From contig CM065815.1 of assembly GCA_033398695.1 (NCBI GenBank), forward strand, positions 104,560,501-104,624,500: DNA of 64,000 bases, written 5' to 3'. The position numbers and the translations under genes were made by a program. Below, piece after piece: positions 44,954 through 56,944 of this stretch; position 1 is the first letter of the stretch, and each line of letters starts with the position of its first letter. This DNA comes from Orobanche coerulescens (lineage: Eukaryota > Streptophyta > Magnoliopsida > Lamiales > Orobanchaceae). The notes below the pieces were generated by a model. The model did no database searches. It saw only the letters and a program-made list of their open reading frames with translations, and was not told the origin of the DNA.

Positions 44954-46010
44954 TGATACGAATCTTGTATCGAGACGAAGCGGAAGCAGAATTTTGCGAA
45001 AGCTAAACAAACAGCAATCCAACGAATGGCTCGAAATAGTGACCTTCCTTCGCTACAGCAATAACGAACCGTAACAATCGACTACTAACAACAACCACCC
45101 TCGCTACAGCAATAGCGAATTAGCAACAATCAACATTTAAAACAGTGACAGGTCAAACGGGAAACAATAGCAACAAAGAATCGCCAACAACTGTAACGAA
45201 CAGCGAATTGTGATCGAATGCGGAGGAAACAGGAATCACGCTCGGTCTCTGGACGGCCACTTAGAACAAGTCAATTTCAACGTATGATGATAGATATGCT
45301 ATGTATCACAATAAGTTGCAGATCTAAATTTGTACAAATAGCAACAAGAGAACCGGTATGAATCTCGATTAAATATGACTTTTGCGATTCAACGCGATGG
45401 AAGCAATTCCCACGAACAAGAAACTGGATAATACTCTGATGAACAACACCACGAACGACTCCAAGGATTCTGTCCAAACAAGAACAGTTTCCGATCGGAC
45501 GAACAGAAAAACAATAATAGATTTAACGAGTTAGACCTATAACTCATCAAAGATGATCTCTTCCCAAGACCTATTGAGAATTGATTTATAATTCGAAATG
45601 GTGTCGAACAATAATCAAGGATTTGTGTTTGAGACACATCAAACGAATAAAACTCAAAGAGAGCAAATATCAAGTGTATTCAATGTTCTTCCAATCGGCC
45701 GGGCTATATGATGTATATATAGCCGCCAAACCCTAGTAATATAATAAAAGGTTACTCTCTAAAACGCCCTTAAACAAGTTTGGGCTACTAATGATTAAGG
45801 AAAATAACAACGCCAAGCAATATGGGCTGCACATGTCGCACCCTTTATTAAATAAATAATACAAAAACAATGATAAACTACGTTATTCCGATCCCGACCA
45901 CCAAAGTCACTCCAAGCCTCGTGCCTATCTTCTCGCCCAAGTATGTAGCATGGTCGCTTATGTCGATCATCACCTCGTCTTATTCCCTCGGACTTGTCAA
46001 CCCCGTATTA
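44954..46010 (-). repeat. CRM-like 5' LTR (right copy)
   Basis: The partner of 39598-40656, ending CCCGTATTA (CA changed to TA). It shares the TATATATAGCCGCC and CCAAACCCTAGTA blocks near 45712-45740. Confidence 0.9.
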
Positions 46011-47310
46011 TCATGCAAGATGGACACCCCATTGCCTTTGAGAGCCGGAAACTCAATGAGACGGAAAGACAGTATACGGTGCAAGAAAAGGAAATGACTG
46101 CGGTCATACACGGCCTGCGAACATGGCGACATTACTTGCTTGGCTCACACTTTGTGATCATGACAGATAACGTTGCTACGAGTTACTTTCAGACCCAAAA
46201 GAAGTTAAGTCCCAAGCAAGCTCGATGGCAAGACTTCTTGGCGGAATTTGACTACTGACTTGAATACAAGCCTGGGAAGGCCAATGTAGTCGCGGATGCC
46301 CTAAGTAGGAAGGCAGAACTGGCCACTCTGAGTTCAAGTATGCCGAAGTCCGACCTCATCCTACAGATTAAGGAAGGAGTCCAACAAGACGCCCAACTCA
46401 AAGATCTTTTGGACAAAATAAAGCAAGGCAAAACAAGGCGATTTTGGGAGGAAGATGGTATCGTACGCACCATTGGCGATCGGATATTTGTGCCTAAGTG
46501 GGGAAAACTTCGGAAGGAGATCATAAAGGAGTGCCATGACACTAAGTGGGCTGGTCACCCAGGAATCGAGCGCACCACTGCACTCGTACAGGCCTCATAC
46601 TATTGGCCACGAATGAGGGACGAAATTGAAGCCTACGTGAAGACTTGTCTTGTGTGCCAGCAAGACAAGAATGAGCAGAATCTGCCGGCAGGATAGTTGT
46701 AGCCCCTTGCTATTGCATCAAGGCCCTGAGAGAGCGTCTCAATGGACTTCATCACAACTCTCCCAAAATCAGAAGGATTCGGAAGTATTATGGTGGTTGT
46801 GGACCGATACAGTAAGTATGCTACTTTCATTGCCACATCACCCGACTGCAATGCTAATGAAGCTGCCCGTCTATTTTTCAAACATATCATTAGGGGATTC
46901 CCTTAAGTATTGTGAGTGATCGAGACCCTCGATTCACTGGATGATTTTGGAGAGAACTATTCGAGCTATTGGGAACCGACCTTAAGTTCTCGACAAGTTT
47001 CCATCCCCAAACAGATGGGCAGACCGAACGAATCAATGCATTGCTGGAACTATATCTAAGGCACTATGTGAGCGCCCATCAGAAGGACTGGCCAGGATTA
47101 CTTGATGTGGCCCAGTTTTCTTACAATCTGCAGAAAAGCGAGGCAACAGGTAAGTCTCCCTTCGAAATCATTATGGGTTTTCAGCCACTAACCCCAAATG
47201 CTGTAGCCTCGACACATGAAGGAAAAAGTCCCGCAGCTCACCGCATTGCCCGAGAATGGCATGAGGAGGCAGACATTACGCACACCTATCTTGAGAAGGC
47301 CGCCCGGAAG
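46011..47310 (+). pseudogene. Chromovirus RNase H and integrase (resumed), broken
   Basis: RNase H continues with QDGHPIAFESRKLNETERQY and HFVIMTDNVATSYFQTQKKL, then a TGA at 46256-46258 replacing an expected codon. Integrase: zinc finger HDTKWAGHPG...VKTCLVCQQ (about 46530-46670), TAG near 46695, and the core in shifted frames. DRDPRF is readable around 46918-46940, and the Glu motif [20 protein letters not shown] is in the open frame 46969-47316. The SIRE LTR inserts at 47311 within LEKAARK. Confidence 0.85.
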
Positions 47311-48718
47311 TGTTAGGAATACTTGTTAGATTTTGATGATGTCATTAATATAAATTCAAATACTTATTACTTGGAAAAATATAAGGAATAACTAAATGAG
47401 TATCATCCATAGGCCAAATTATGTTAAGTGTAAAACTTGGCAAATTGTAAAGAAGAACCAAATGAGTATCTTCTATAGGCCAAAAATAAGATAGGCTAAA
47501 AATCGGTTAAGTACTAAAGAACAGCTAAGTTTATCAGAGAGGTACAGCCGAGTCATATCAGAGAAGATCTGGTCAACAAAAATTATCAGAGATGTTTGAC
47601 CAGCATCGATCAAGTAACCTCGCATGTGTCACCGATCAAAGTAGTTCCCAACAGTGAACATCAGAGAGGTCCAGAACTGCAGAGAAGTTAACTTACATCA
47701 GCCTACTCGAGATCAGCCAAGTACTCCAAGTCCACGTCAGCATGCGTTGAAAAGTCAAGTTTTACGGAAAGTCACATGCAACGTGAAGAGACAAATTGGA
47801 GAGATTCCCGCAAAAGGATATGAATTAAATAATTCATCCCGACCCACCTTGAAGACTTTAATCGTATTATATTCAAAAGATTCGGCGCTTCACATGCAAA
47901 GTCTTCACAAAGGTCGGAAGATAGATTAAAATATGGGAATCCAGCCTTGCAACGTTCAGAAAAGAATAAACAAAGAAGTCTCCCTCCAACGGACTGATTT
48001 GTTGAAGAAGAATTGCAACGGCTATGAAGGAAAAGCTCAGAGATCGTGACCTATATATCCGAAGATTTGAAGCTGAGCATACACAACAATTACAAACGGT
48101 GCGAACAAGCGATCAAAGCATTCAAGCAATCTGAAACGAAATACAGCATCGTGAAAAGAGCAGTTCTAAAAAGTTCATACTTGAAGAAGCTCTTAGTTGG
48201 AGAAGACAAAAACTCGTGTCTTAAATCCTGAGTTCGGGGTACTTCACTGGTTGAAGTTCGAGACTGTAAAGGCATCCAAGGATCGAGGATCAAGAGGTGC
48301 AAGGCAGTCAAGTGTGTTACAGCGGCACGGATTTCCACTGGTTGGAAGATGTTGTAGTTTGGTCGAATCACTGTAATATTTATCACTGGTTGAAAATTAT
48401 AGTCAATTCATCTCCAACTGGTTTGGAGAAAAGTGGATTAGTAGAGGATTACCCCGCCTCTGAGACCACTATAATTGCCTGCGTACTTTACTGTTTTATA
48501 GCATCATACTTTAACTGCTGCATTCATTGTTAAGTGTTTCATTAGTTGTTTTGTATTCGTCATCAGCTGAATTCCGCATGTATTAAGTACAAACGACTCC
48601 AAGTCATTTGTTTATCTATCAGCTGAAGAAACTTACTCTTTGAGAAAAAGAGTTTAAGAGTTTCAATAAGTCTATTCACCCCCCTCTAGACTTATTCCTG
48701 GACGACTTGTGACCTACA
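47311..48718 (+). repeat. SIRE-lineage Copia solo LTR
   Basis: It starts TGTTAGGAATACTTG and ends TGACCTACA. GGAAG precedes it (47306-47310) and follows it (48719-48723), and the interrupted chromovirus frame resumes after the second GGAAG. No primer-binding site or body adjoins it. An LTR bracketed by its own target duplication is a solo LTR. It is nearly identical to 57181-58584. Confidence 0.9.
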
Positions 48719-49228
48719 GGAAGATGAAGAAGTGCTGATCCTAAAAGAAGAGACATTAAGTTCCAGGAAGGCGATCAGGTCATGGTCAAACTTTCTACCA
48801 ACCAATTCAAGGCATTACGCAAAGTACACAAGGGTTTGGTGAGGAGGTACGAAGGACCATTTACAATAATCAAATGTGTTGGAAATGTCTCGTATATGTT
48901 GCAACTTCCTCCAAGACTTAAAATACACCCCGTGTTCCACGCGAGCCAATTGAAACTCTACCATGATGACTCGGAAGACCCGCACCGAGGAGAGTCAAAT
49001 CATGTACCTACTGCTGTAATCACCTCATTCGACAAGGAGGTGGACTATATTGTGACCGAACGAGTTACTCGGAAGAGAGGCGTGCCTCCCTGCACGGAGT
49101 ACCTAGTAAAATGGAAAAACCTCCCTGATAGCGAAGCCATATGGGAACGGGAAGACGAACTCTGGCAATTTCAAGATCACATCAAGAGGTTCAGACAAGA
49201 GAACGCACCGAGGACGTTGCTGAAATAG
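48719..49228 (+). pseudogene. Chromovirus integrase tail and chromodomain, copy 1
   Basis: Starts within the linker (one base lost near 48732), then FQEGDQVMVKLSTNQFKALR and the GPF module YEGPFTIIKCVGNVSYMLQL. The chromodomain VDYIVTERVTRKRG...CTEYLVKWKNLPDSEAIWE ends in LWQFQDHIKRF. Chromodomains in such integrases bind modified histones and guide insertion. The last 149 codons are open. It differs from copy 2 (58648-59094) at only a few residues. Confidence 0.88.
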
Positions 49229-49239
49229 GTGGGGGAGGA

Positions 49240-49723
49240 TGTGACGGGTCGGACGAAAGTTACCCGGATGACCCTAACAAGAGTCTTTATGTGTCAGAAG
49301 GTTACGGAAGGTTCTAGAATGATCAAGAAAGACCAAGAGATCTCTATATACTTAGATGACTCTAGAAGCATGTAGAAATGTACTTCTTACACACTTTGTA
49401 GAATACTCATGTAAATACCCATGTAAATGTACTATAAGAATCTAGAGTGTTCTATCTAGAAAGTTCTATCTAGAGAGTTCCACTCCAGAACTCTCCTAGG
49501 TTGATATAAAAGGAGGAGGAGCTTCATTTTCTCACTCCATCCAAAAACCCTCAAGCAATCAAGCATTGTAAAGCTCTCTTGTACTCAGGCATTCATACTT
49601 AATAAAATCCTTTTGTGCCATTGCCCCTTTTCTCGTTACTTTCAGGCTTACTTAGCAACTCGACTCAGCTTAGTTGTTTAAGTGCCGCACGGGTTAGCTG
49701 CGCAAAACTCCCATACCATGACA
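49240..49723 (+). repeat. Chromovirus 3' LTR, duplicated copy
   Basis: TGTGACGGGTC to CATGACA, preceded by the polypurine tract GGTGGGGGAGGA (49228-49239) and followed by TTAT and Athila sequence. It is a third LTR of the same element, produced by the segmental duplication. Confidence 0.9.
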
Positions 49724-50103
49724 TTATGCTATTTTGTACTCGAGTACTCATTCCAGTCTGGCTTTTGCGTCATTATGTAAGCCTTGGCATTCAGGAAATG
49801 AGACAGATGTGTTTGTAGTGTTTGCATTACACGAGCCACAGTATATATTGTTTGGTTGCACTGTTCACGTAGCTAGTCGTCTAGTGACATTGGCCTTGTA
49901 AGAATTAAACTAAGTACCTACGATTATGCATTGGTTCAGACAGTTTTATTTCCCATAAAAATGAACAACCTTGCATGTTCTAGGATGGGAAATCAAGTAA
50001 CTGGATGTATTCACGTAACCCGTAGTTTACATTCGCGTCAAACGACAACCTTGAATAGATATGTGTAAGAGGTAGAATAATTGTTCAGAAAAATCGCATC
50101 TCC
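49724..50103 (+). repeat. Athila 3' spacer, duplicated copy ending at a breakpoint
   Basis: It matches 59587-59966 almost base for base, then stops abruptly after GCATCTCC at 50103. There it joins the SIRE gag in mid-codon sequence. No gene. Confidence 0.88.
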
Positions 50104-50820
50104 GAAGAAAGAAAGCTGGCCAATCTTGATAACCGGGCCAGAGATGTGCTATATCAAACTCTTGACAAATCCACCATGGTCAAGATCAAGAATTGCAAGA
50201 ATGCCAAAGAAATCTGGGACACATTAGCCCTAATGTGTGAAAGAACGGAGCTGATCAAAGAAAACAAGTTGTCAATTGCTATTAAAAAATTTGACAACTT
50301 TAAAATGAAGAATGGCGAATCTATATACCAAGTAGACACAAGGTTCACTGAGATTATCAATGAGATCAACTCCCTCGGCAAATCTTATGGCAACAGAGAG
50401 ATGGCACTGAAGGTTCTAAGATCTCTCAATCCTGAATGGAATATGAAGGCAGTGGCCATGAGAGAATCCCAGGACCTCAATAAAATAAAGATCCAAGAGT
50501 TGTTCTCTGATCTGAAGGCTTATGAGTTTGAGATTCCAAGTTCATCCTCAACTGAGCCTGCAGAGAAGGGAATAGCATTTGCAGCCGAGTCCCCCGCCAA
50601 AAGCTTATTTGATGTAAAGCCTCCAAATCCATTATATTTTGAGGAAGAAATGGCGTTCATAATGCAAAGGTTCAGCAACTTCTGGAAAAACTACTCCAAA
50701 TACAAGAAAAATTATAAGGAGAATCCCAGAAGGAACCGTAGTTTAAGGCTGGAAGGTGGACTGCTACATTTGTCACAAGACAGGACACATCCAAATCGAC
50801 TGTCCTGATCTTAAGAAGGA
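50104..50820 (+). pseudogene. SIRE gag, truncated
   Basis: The frame is open from the breakpoint (EERKLANLDNRARDVLYQTL), then KEIWDTLALMCERTELIKEN and SIYQVDTRFTEIINEINSLG, the UBN2-type Gag of Copia elements. The zinc knuckle CYICHKTGHIQIDC lies at 50762-50803 in a different frame, so a frameshift occurs near 50750. The Gag N terminus is lost. Confidence 0.85.
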
Positions 50821-51595
50821 CGAGAGCAAGAAGAAGGTGGGCAGAAAAGAAGACAGAAGGAAGGCCCTCATCGGAGAAGATCAAGAGCATGTAGAATCAA
50901 GCAGTGGATTCTTCTCAGATGATGATGAAGATTATGACTGTCTGATGGCCAACCTAGCCGATGAAGAGAAAAGGTGGAAGGACTACAACCACATCTCCAC
51001 AAATTCAAACTTTGGAGGTGAAGAATGGTTTGTAGATTCTGGATGCTCAAGACACATGACCGGGAACAAGAATATGCTGTCCAAATACACCAAAGAAAAG
51101 GGTCTAGATGTAACCTTTGGAGATAGTTCCATAGGACATACAAAGGGCTTTGGAGAGATGCACCGAGGAAATATTGTGATATCCAAAGTTCACTATATCA
51201 AAGGGCTCAAGTATAACCTCCTGAGCAAGGCATATAGAGTATTTAACAAAAGAACCTTAGTTGTGGAGGAAACGCCCCATGTTGTATTTGATGAATCTAT
51301 TGTAGAGTACAGGAAGCATGTTGAGCTAATTGAGACCAAGCTCAAATCAGCAACCCTTGAACAAGTCATTGTACATGACACTGGAATGGTGGACTCACCT
51401 GCAGACCAGCTTGAAGATCCAACTGTAGCTGCTGAAGACCCAACTGCAGATCAGACAGGATCACCAAACCTATCTGATCCAGTTGCTGCTGATGAAGACC
51501 CAGTTGTAGCTGATAAAGACCCATCTGCAGATCAGACCCAACCCGCAGATGACAAGACGGTAGCTGATCCAGCTGCAGCACTGTGGAGACCGTAA
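50756..51595 (+). pseudogene. SIRE protease with integrase deletion
   Basis: After the knuckle comes an acidic linker, then the protease motif EEWFVDSGCSRHMTGNKNML (DSG at about 51030). Soon after HYIKGLKYNLLS the sequence jumps to KAYRVFNKRTLVVEETPHVV near 51228. The second segment normally follows the integrase core, so roughly 400 or more codons including the whole integrase are missing. The tail has repeated acidic words (DPVVADKDP, DPTADQT). Confidence 0.82.
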
Positions 51596-51739
51596 CCCTA
51601 CTGATGCGTAATCCACCAGAGCAATTCATCGGGGGAATGCACTTAAGAAGACGATATCCCCAAGTGGCCCAAAGACCATCCAATCCAAAGAAATCATCGG
51701 AAGGCGATCGATGGAGTTAAGACAAGACAGTCAACTCTA

Positions 51740-53323
51740 CCTGCAGGAATGGCTATGTTCTCATGCTTCATGTCACAGATAGAACCCAAGACAACAGAGC
51801 AAGCCTTGGAAGATTATTCTTGGATAAATGCCAGGCACGAGGAACTGGAGCAGATGGAAAGGAACAAAGTTTGGGAACTAACAGAAAGACCAGATCACAA
51901 GAAGGTTATTGGCACCAAATGGGTGTACAAAAACAAGAGTGATGAAGACGGAGCTGTTGTTAGGAATAAAGCCAGACTTGTAGCAAAAGGTTATGCACAG
52001 TGTGAAGGAATAGATTTTGATGAAACCTATGCACCTGTTGCAAGATTAGAGGCCATCAGACTATTCCTCGCATATGTTGCATTTAAAGATTTTGAAGTCT
52101 ATCAGATGGATGTAAAGAGTGCTTTTCTAAATGGCATCCTAGAAGAAGAAGTCTATGTAGAGCAACCCCCAGGTTTTGTCAAAGGAGACAAAGTCTACAA
52201 GTTGTTGAAAGCTCTCTATGGACTTAAGCATGCACCAAAATCATGGTATGAAACACTGTCTGTGTTTCTTGAGAAGAATGGTTTTTGCAAAGGAAAGGTG
52301 GACAAGACCCTATTCAGAGTGGAGCACGAAGGCCACATATTAATAGTTCAGATATATGTGGATGACATCATATTCGGCTCAACCAATCCAGAGCTATGTG
52401 AGAAATTCTCCAACCTCATGCAAGGAGAATTTGAGATGAGTATGATGGGAAAGCTTAACTTCTTTCTCGGATTACAAGTTAAGCAGATGGAAAATGGAAT
52501 TTTCATCAACCAAGCTAAGTATACCAAAGATCTAATCAAGAGATTTGGAATGGAATCAGCCAAACCAGCAAGAATTCCTATGAGCACAAGTGCTCACCTA
52601 GATGCAGATGAGGGAGGCATATCAGTGGACTCAACACACTATAGAGGACTCATTGGATCATTGATATACCTCACTGCAAGCAGGCCTGACATATCCTATG
52701 CCGTAGGAGTTTGTGCGTGATTCCAGTCTAAGCCTAAGCAGTCGCACCTAGATGCAGCAAAGAGGAAAATCAAATACCTTAAGTCTACAGTCAACGTTGG
52801 ACAATGGTATCCTAAGGATGATAACTTCGAGCTGTCAGGATATTCAGATGCAGATTTCGCAGGATGCAAAATTAATAGGAAAAGCACTAGTGGAACGTGC
52901 CAATTCCTAGGAACCAGACTGATATCCTGGTTTAGCAAGAAGCAGGTTTCTAACTCTATCTCCACCACAGAGTCAGAATACCTAGCTGCAGGTAGCTGTT
53001 GTGCCCAGATCTTATGGATCAGACAACAGCTGAGGGATTATAATATCATTGCCAATGAAGTCCCTATCTGGTGTGACAACAATAGTGCTATTGCAATAAC
53101 CAACAATCCGGTTTTGCATTCGAGGACCAAGCACATTGATGTTAAGCACCACTTCATCAGAGACCACGTGCTTAACAAGAGAGTTAGAGTTGAAAGAGTC
53201 AGCACAGACTACCAAATAGCTGACATCTTCACCAAACCTTTGCCAGAAGAAAGGTTTTTGGAGCTGAGTAGAGAACTTGGTCTTCTATATTGGGAATCTG
53301 GTACTGAAGAAAAAGCAAGTTGA
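51740..53323 (+). pseudogene. SIRE reverse transcriptase and RNase H, one in-frame stop
   Basis: Reverse transcriptase: [60 protein letters not shown] and the catalytic [15 protein letters not shown] (YVDD; the quoted start follows VQIYVDD in the sequence) near 52350. A TGA at 52718-52720 replaces the Arg (CGA) expected in this Copia block. RNase H continues in the same frame: LSGYSDADFAGCKINRKSTS, TTESEYLAAGSCCAQILW, WCDNNSAIAITNNPVLHSRT and DIFTKPLPEERF. It stops at 53321-53323. Except for the one stop this stretch is well preserved. Confidence 0.9.
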
Positions 53324-53890
53324 AGCATATCAGAGGAAGGACGGACCCAGCTGATTAGAGGAATCAGATCCTAGCTGATGCAGACAAAAGGACGAAGGAC
53401 ACGCAAAGGAACCTAACTGATCAGAATCTCAGGCGAGAAATCCAAGGAGTCAACTCACCTGATGCAGAGCAGTCAACAGTCAACAGTCAAACCAGCTAAG
53501 TTTTCTAAACTCAACCGACTTCTGAATATTTTATTATTGTCTGCTATATGTATAATAATATTATATTAATTTTTGGTTCGCAAGTGGCATTTAAATACAC
53601 GTGGCGATCACTTGATAATTAGACCTCCACGGTGACCAGTTAAATCTAACCGTCCAATTTTAAAATCAAAACCTGGACCACCGATTCGAATTTGAAATTT
53701 AAATAGAATCTCAAAAGGCGAACCACCGATTCAAAAGAAATAATAATTTAATCCATACGTTTTTTCATCTTCTTTATAAGGACGGAAACCCCTCACTTTA
53801 CCTTTACGCTTACCAATCTTTCAAACCCTAGATTTACAGAGCAAAAATCTTTTGAACTCCAAATACACTGAAAATCTCTTATTTGCAGAA
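53324..53890 (+). promoter_or_regulatory. Spacer with putative promoter and leader of SIRE env-like gene
   Basis: After pol, a TATA box TCTTTATAAGGA is at 53771-53782, followed about 45 nt on by a leader with AAACCCTAGATTT. An acceptor-like CTTATTTGCAG ends 2 nt before the ATG at 53891. Suggests separate transcription of the env-like ORF. Inference from motifs only. Confidence 0.45.
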
Positions 53891-55682
53891 ATGGAATCTT
53901 ATTTCGAATGCGTTAACATGAAGGCGGTCAAAGACCAGATTATCTTTTCTCTGGTCGTTGATTTCGAAGGTCTTTTGGAAGCAAATCTGGATAACAACGA
54001 CGTACTCTTCCTTATCCACTCGATGATGAAGAATGGGATCTATCCATTTCTGGATATCAGTCCCAAGCACCTTTACAAGGAAGACGTCATCGCCTTCTAT
54101 CACGAGGCCCATGTGATTGAAGAAGGAATCAGGAGCACAGTCGGCGGAAGACAAATCGACATCTCGCCAGAGTCGATTCATAAAATTTTTGGTATGAAGC
54201 ACTGCGGCATAGCCGTCGAAGCTCTCAAGCAGACAGCAGCCGACGTTTGGCTAAAGATCAAGGCGATTGATCAACCAACGAAGCTAAAACTCACTGCTAA
54301 AAGGAGCGAGATTAAAAAGGAGTATCGGTATATGTTGGATATTACCAACAAGATTATTATGGGTATGGCCAGCAGTTACGACCAACTGTCGTCGGCGAAA
54401 TTTACAGTGCTGGGAACACTGATTCAAGACGAGGCAATTGATTGGGCTGACTATATCTTTAGGCAGCTTGTTCAAGAAGTCAACAAAGCCGAATGGCTTG
54501 CTGATGAAAAGAGATTCAGATCCAAGCTGGCGTTTAGAACGCAGCTGAGTTGGATCCTTGAGAAGATGGGTGTGGCGAAGGGAAGTACTGATCCCTTCCA
54601 CATCAACAAGAGACTTGGTCATCTGGACCAAGAGACGTTAAGGAAGTTGGGAGGCAACAGGAGAGCAGCTCGGATACTCAAAGAATTGTCTGATTCACCG
54701 CCCTACAAATGTACTTCATTAGACGAGTCGGACCGACCTGCAGACATCAACCCAACTGCAGCCGAGTCAGACTCCGAGTCAGACAATACACCGATTGCTG
54801 TTCGGTTCAAAAGAAGGGGACTAGCCCCTGGAGATCCATCCATCATGCAGTCATCTCCAGAACCCTCTCCCAAGAGGCCCAAGCGACTGCAGTTCAGCCA
54901 GGAGGAGCAGCCAGATCATTATGCCAGTCCTGCAGCTAGGTCACCTACCCACCTGGAAGACCAGCCTACTCCAGGCAGCCTGGAAACTCAGATCGTCCCT
55001 GTCCTCACTCCAGCATACATTCCAGAGGAGGAAGAAGCAGGTTTAATCATCTCAATCCCTGAAGCAAATTACACCTTTAACCTGCTGGACAACAATGTTT
55101 TCAACCTGTCCATTGAACAATTACAGCTTGTTAAACCACAAGCTTTAAAACACTCTTTTGTTAATATTTTTGAAGAGTGGAAATTTTTCAAATCACTTTC
55201 ATTTGCTAAACTTCAAACTTATATTGAAACCAGTGGTTGGGAATATCCCCAAGCCACAGAGGATGTACTGATACACTTTTGCAAAGTATCAGACATAGTT
55301 TTGATCCTCCAGGAGAATTGGTTCATGTCAAATTTCAAAACCAACATGGACCAATTCATCATTTCTATAATGTACAGTATCTTCGATGGATCATTTGGGA
55401 AAGAAGATGAGGAGAAAGAAGAAAAATAAATTAGAATTGAAGAAGTGAATGGAGAAGATGAGGAGATCATTGTTATAGATGACGAAGAAGAGGAGCAGGA
55501 AGAGAGAAAAGAAGGAGAAAATATTTTAGTTGAAAAACAAATAGAAGAAGTGGAGAAAACATAGGAGTTAATTGATGAAGAAGAAGAAGAAGGGGAAGAG
55601 GTAGAACAGGAGGATGATGAAGGAGAAAAAGATGATGAGAATGATGATGAGAATGATGGAGAAAATAAAAAGGATGAGAAAA

Positions 55683-55717
<35 letters not shown>

Positions 55718-56944
55718 AAGGATGAAGGAGGAGATCAGGGAGCTGAAAAAGAAAAAGATAATGTTGATGAAGAAGAAAAGGAGAAAGAATAAGAAAAGGA
55801 AGAGGAGGAGAAAGAAAAAGAGCGGGAGAAAGAGCCAGAAGTAGAGGCTGCAGACAAGGCTGGGGCGCCTGCCCGGTATACCAGCCTGGACGCAGAGTTG
55901 GATGAGGACTCCAGATCAGGGACACCTGAAAAGACCCCATCTGGAGTGCCAGTTGCAGATAGGAGCCTGCAGTCTAGTGGATCATTCGCAGAAGGCTCAG
56001 GCGAGCACTCTCCACCATCGCAGATCTCACCCGCGATGACTGAGCTGATAAGACAAATAGTGAAGGATACTATTGGGGAGTTGCTTGCATCTTAGGTCAC
56101 TCCTGACCTCCAATCCATCAATGCCAAGATAGATACATTGCTGCAGCGGGAAGTCCCTCAACCTCCTCCCCCTACAAACAACAGAATGCCATTTGGCATG
56201 TCTGACTGGATGCACAGGATGGAGCAGCAGCTGACCACATTAGTTGATGCTAGAAAAAAGGGGAAAGATAGAATACAGGGGGAAGGCAGCATTCAAGGAG
56301 AGATAAGGGAGGAGCTTAGAACGATGAAGAGATAGGAGGTCCAGTTGATCACTACTGGGACATCCTCCGCTAAAAGTAAGAGAGGAGCAGAACCTGAAGA
56401 ACAGGCTGATCAGCCTGCAAGCAAGAAGAGGAGGACTAGAGGAGGATTTGAGCCTACTCTAGAATGGGAAGGCAAGGAGTTGTGGTACGTTGAAGAATTT
56501 ATACCAGAGGAAGCTCTACCCATGTGGGGATCTGCAAGGAAAAAATTCATCAGAGACTACTACATCTGGGAAATACTCCAGGATGATAATCTCTCCCCAC
56601 AGCAGATCTTCATCAACTTCATGGAAGAAGCTCATCCACAACTCTGGACTATTCTGAAGAAACATGCTGAGACATACAACGCTTATCCCATGATCCCTTC
56701 GTTCAGAGCCAAAGAACCTCCCACCTTGGAGAAAGGTAGTGCTTTAAATGAACTTGCTCTCCAGAGAAAAATCAAGAAGCTGTGTCTTGAGAATAAGTTT
56801 TCATCTCAAGAAGAGCAAGACTTTGCAGCTCTTGTTGTAAAGAGGAAGTATGGTCTTGCACCTGTCAAGACAAGACCAATCGGAGCTAAACCTTTCAGGC
56901 CTGCCAAACAGCCTATTCGAAGAGGCAGAGGCAGAGGCAGATGA
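53891..56944 (+). pseudogene. SIRE env-like ORF, broken
   Basis: The probable start is MESYFECVNMKAVKDQ at 53891. The frame is open to 55429 (about 512 codons). It continues in pieces through an acidic run to a C-terminal frame (56345-56944) ending in an RG-rich tail GRGRGR. The N-terminal third matches the style of SIRE/Maximus env-like proteins (IHKIFGMKHCGIAVEALKQT; MLDITNKIIMGMASSYDQLS). The middle is Pro/Ser/Glu rich with a nuclear-signal-like PKRPKR. No clear signal peptide or strong transmembrane segment is visible. True envelope function is unproven. Stops at 55427-55429, about 55563, 55790, 56093 and 56333. Confidence 0.65.
55390..55850 (+). repeat. Acidic low-complexity (GAT/GAA)n region in env-like ORF
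   Basis: Purine-rich triplet repeats encode long Glu/Asp runs, including about ten consecutive GAT triplets near 55687-55715. The opposite strand yields a His/Leu-rich frame with a poly-His run, which is a shadow. Replication slippage probably caused the frame breaks here. Confidence 0.85.

Larger units (their letters stand above)
39598..46010 (-). mobile_element. CRM-like chromovirus, full length with both LTRs
   Basis: LTRs 39598-40656 and 44954-46010 start TGATACG and end CGTATCA or CGTATTA; TCATG flanks both sides (39593-39597 and 46011-46015). The host RNase H frame resumes exactly at 46011. Genes run on the minus strand, and the primer-binding site is beside the right LTR. CRM-like assignment rests on Gag-Pol style (zinc knuckle FKCQGFGHYQNACPNKR), on the integrase tail with FNVGDPSPYL and LRTIPFKGG, and on that tail reading into the LTR, as described for CRM elements. 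In other species CRM elements favour centromeres. Confidence 0.85.

Noticed and set aside
47654..48231. ORFs 47654-47929 and 48046-48231 (repeated at 57521 and 57913) as conserved small proteins
   Set aside because: They are duplicated only because they lie in the two SIRE LTR copies; no domain, and LTR sequence explains them.
49615..49818. ORF shared at 49615-49818 and 59478-59681
   Set aside because: It spans the chromovirus LTR end and Athila spacer, and is repeated through the segmental duplication, not through selection.
55473..55940. Minus-strand ORF with a poly-His run, possible metal-binding protein
   Set aside because: Reverse reading of the GAT/GAA acidic repeat in the SIRE env-like ORF; purely compositional.
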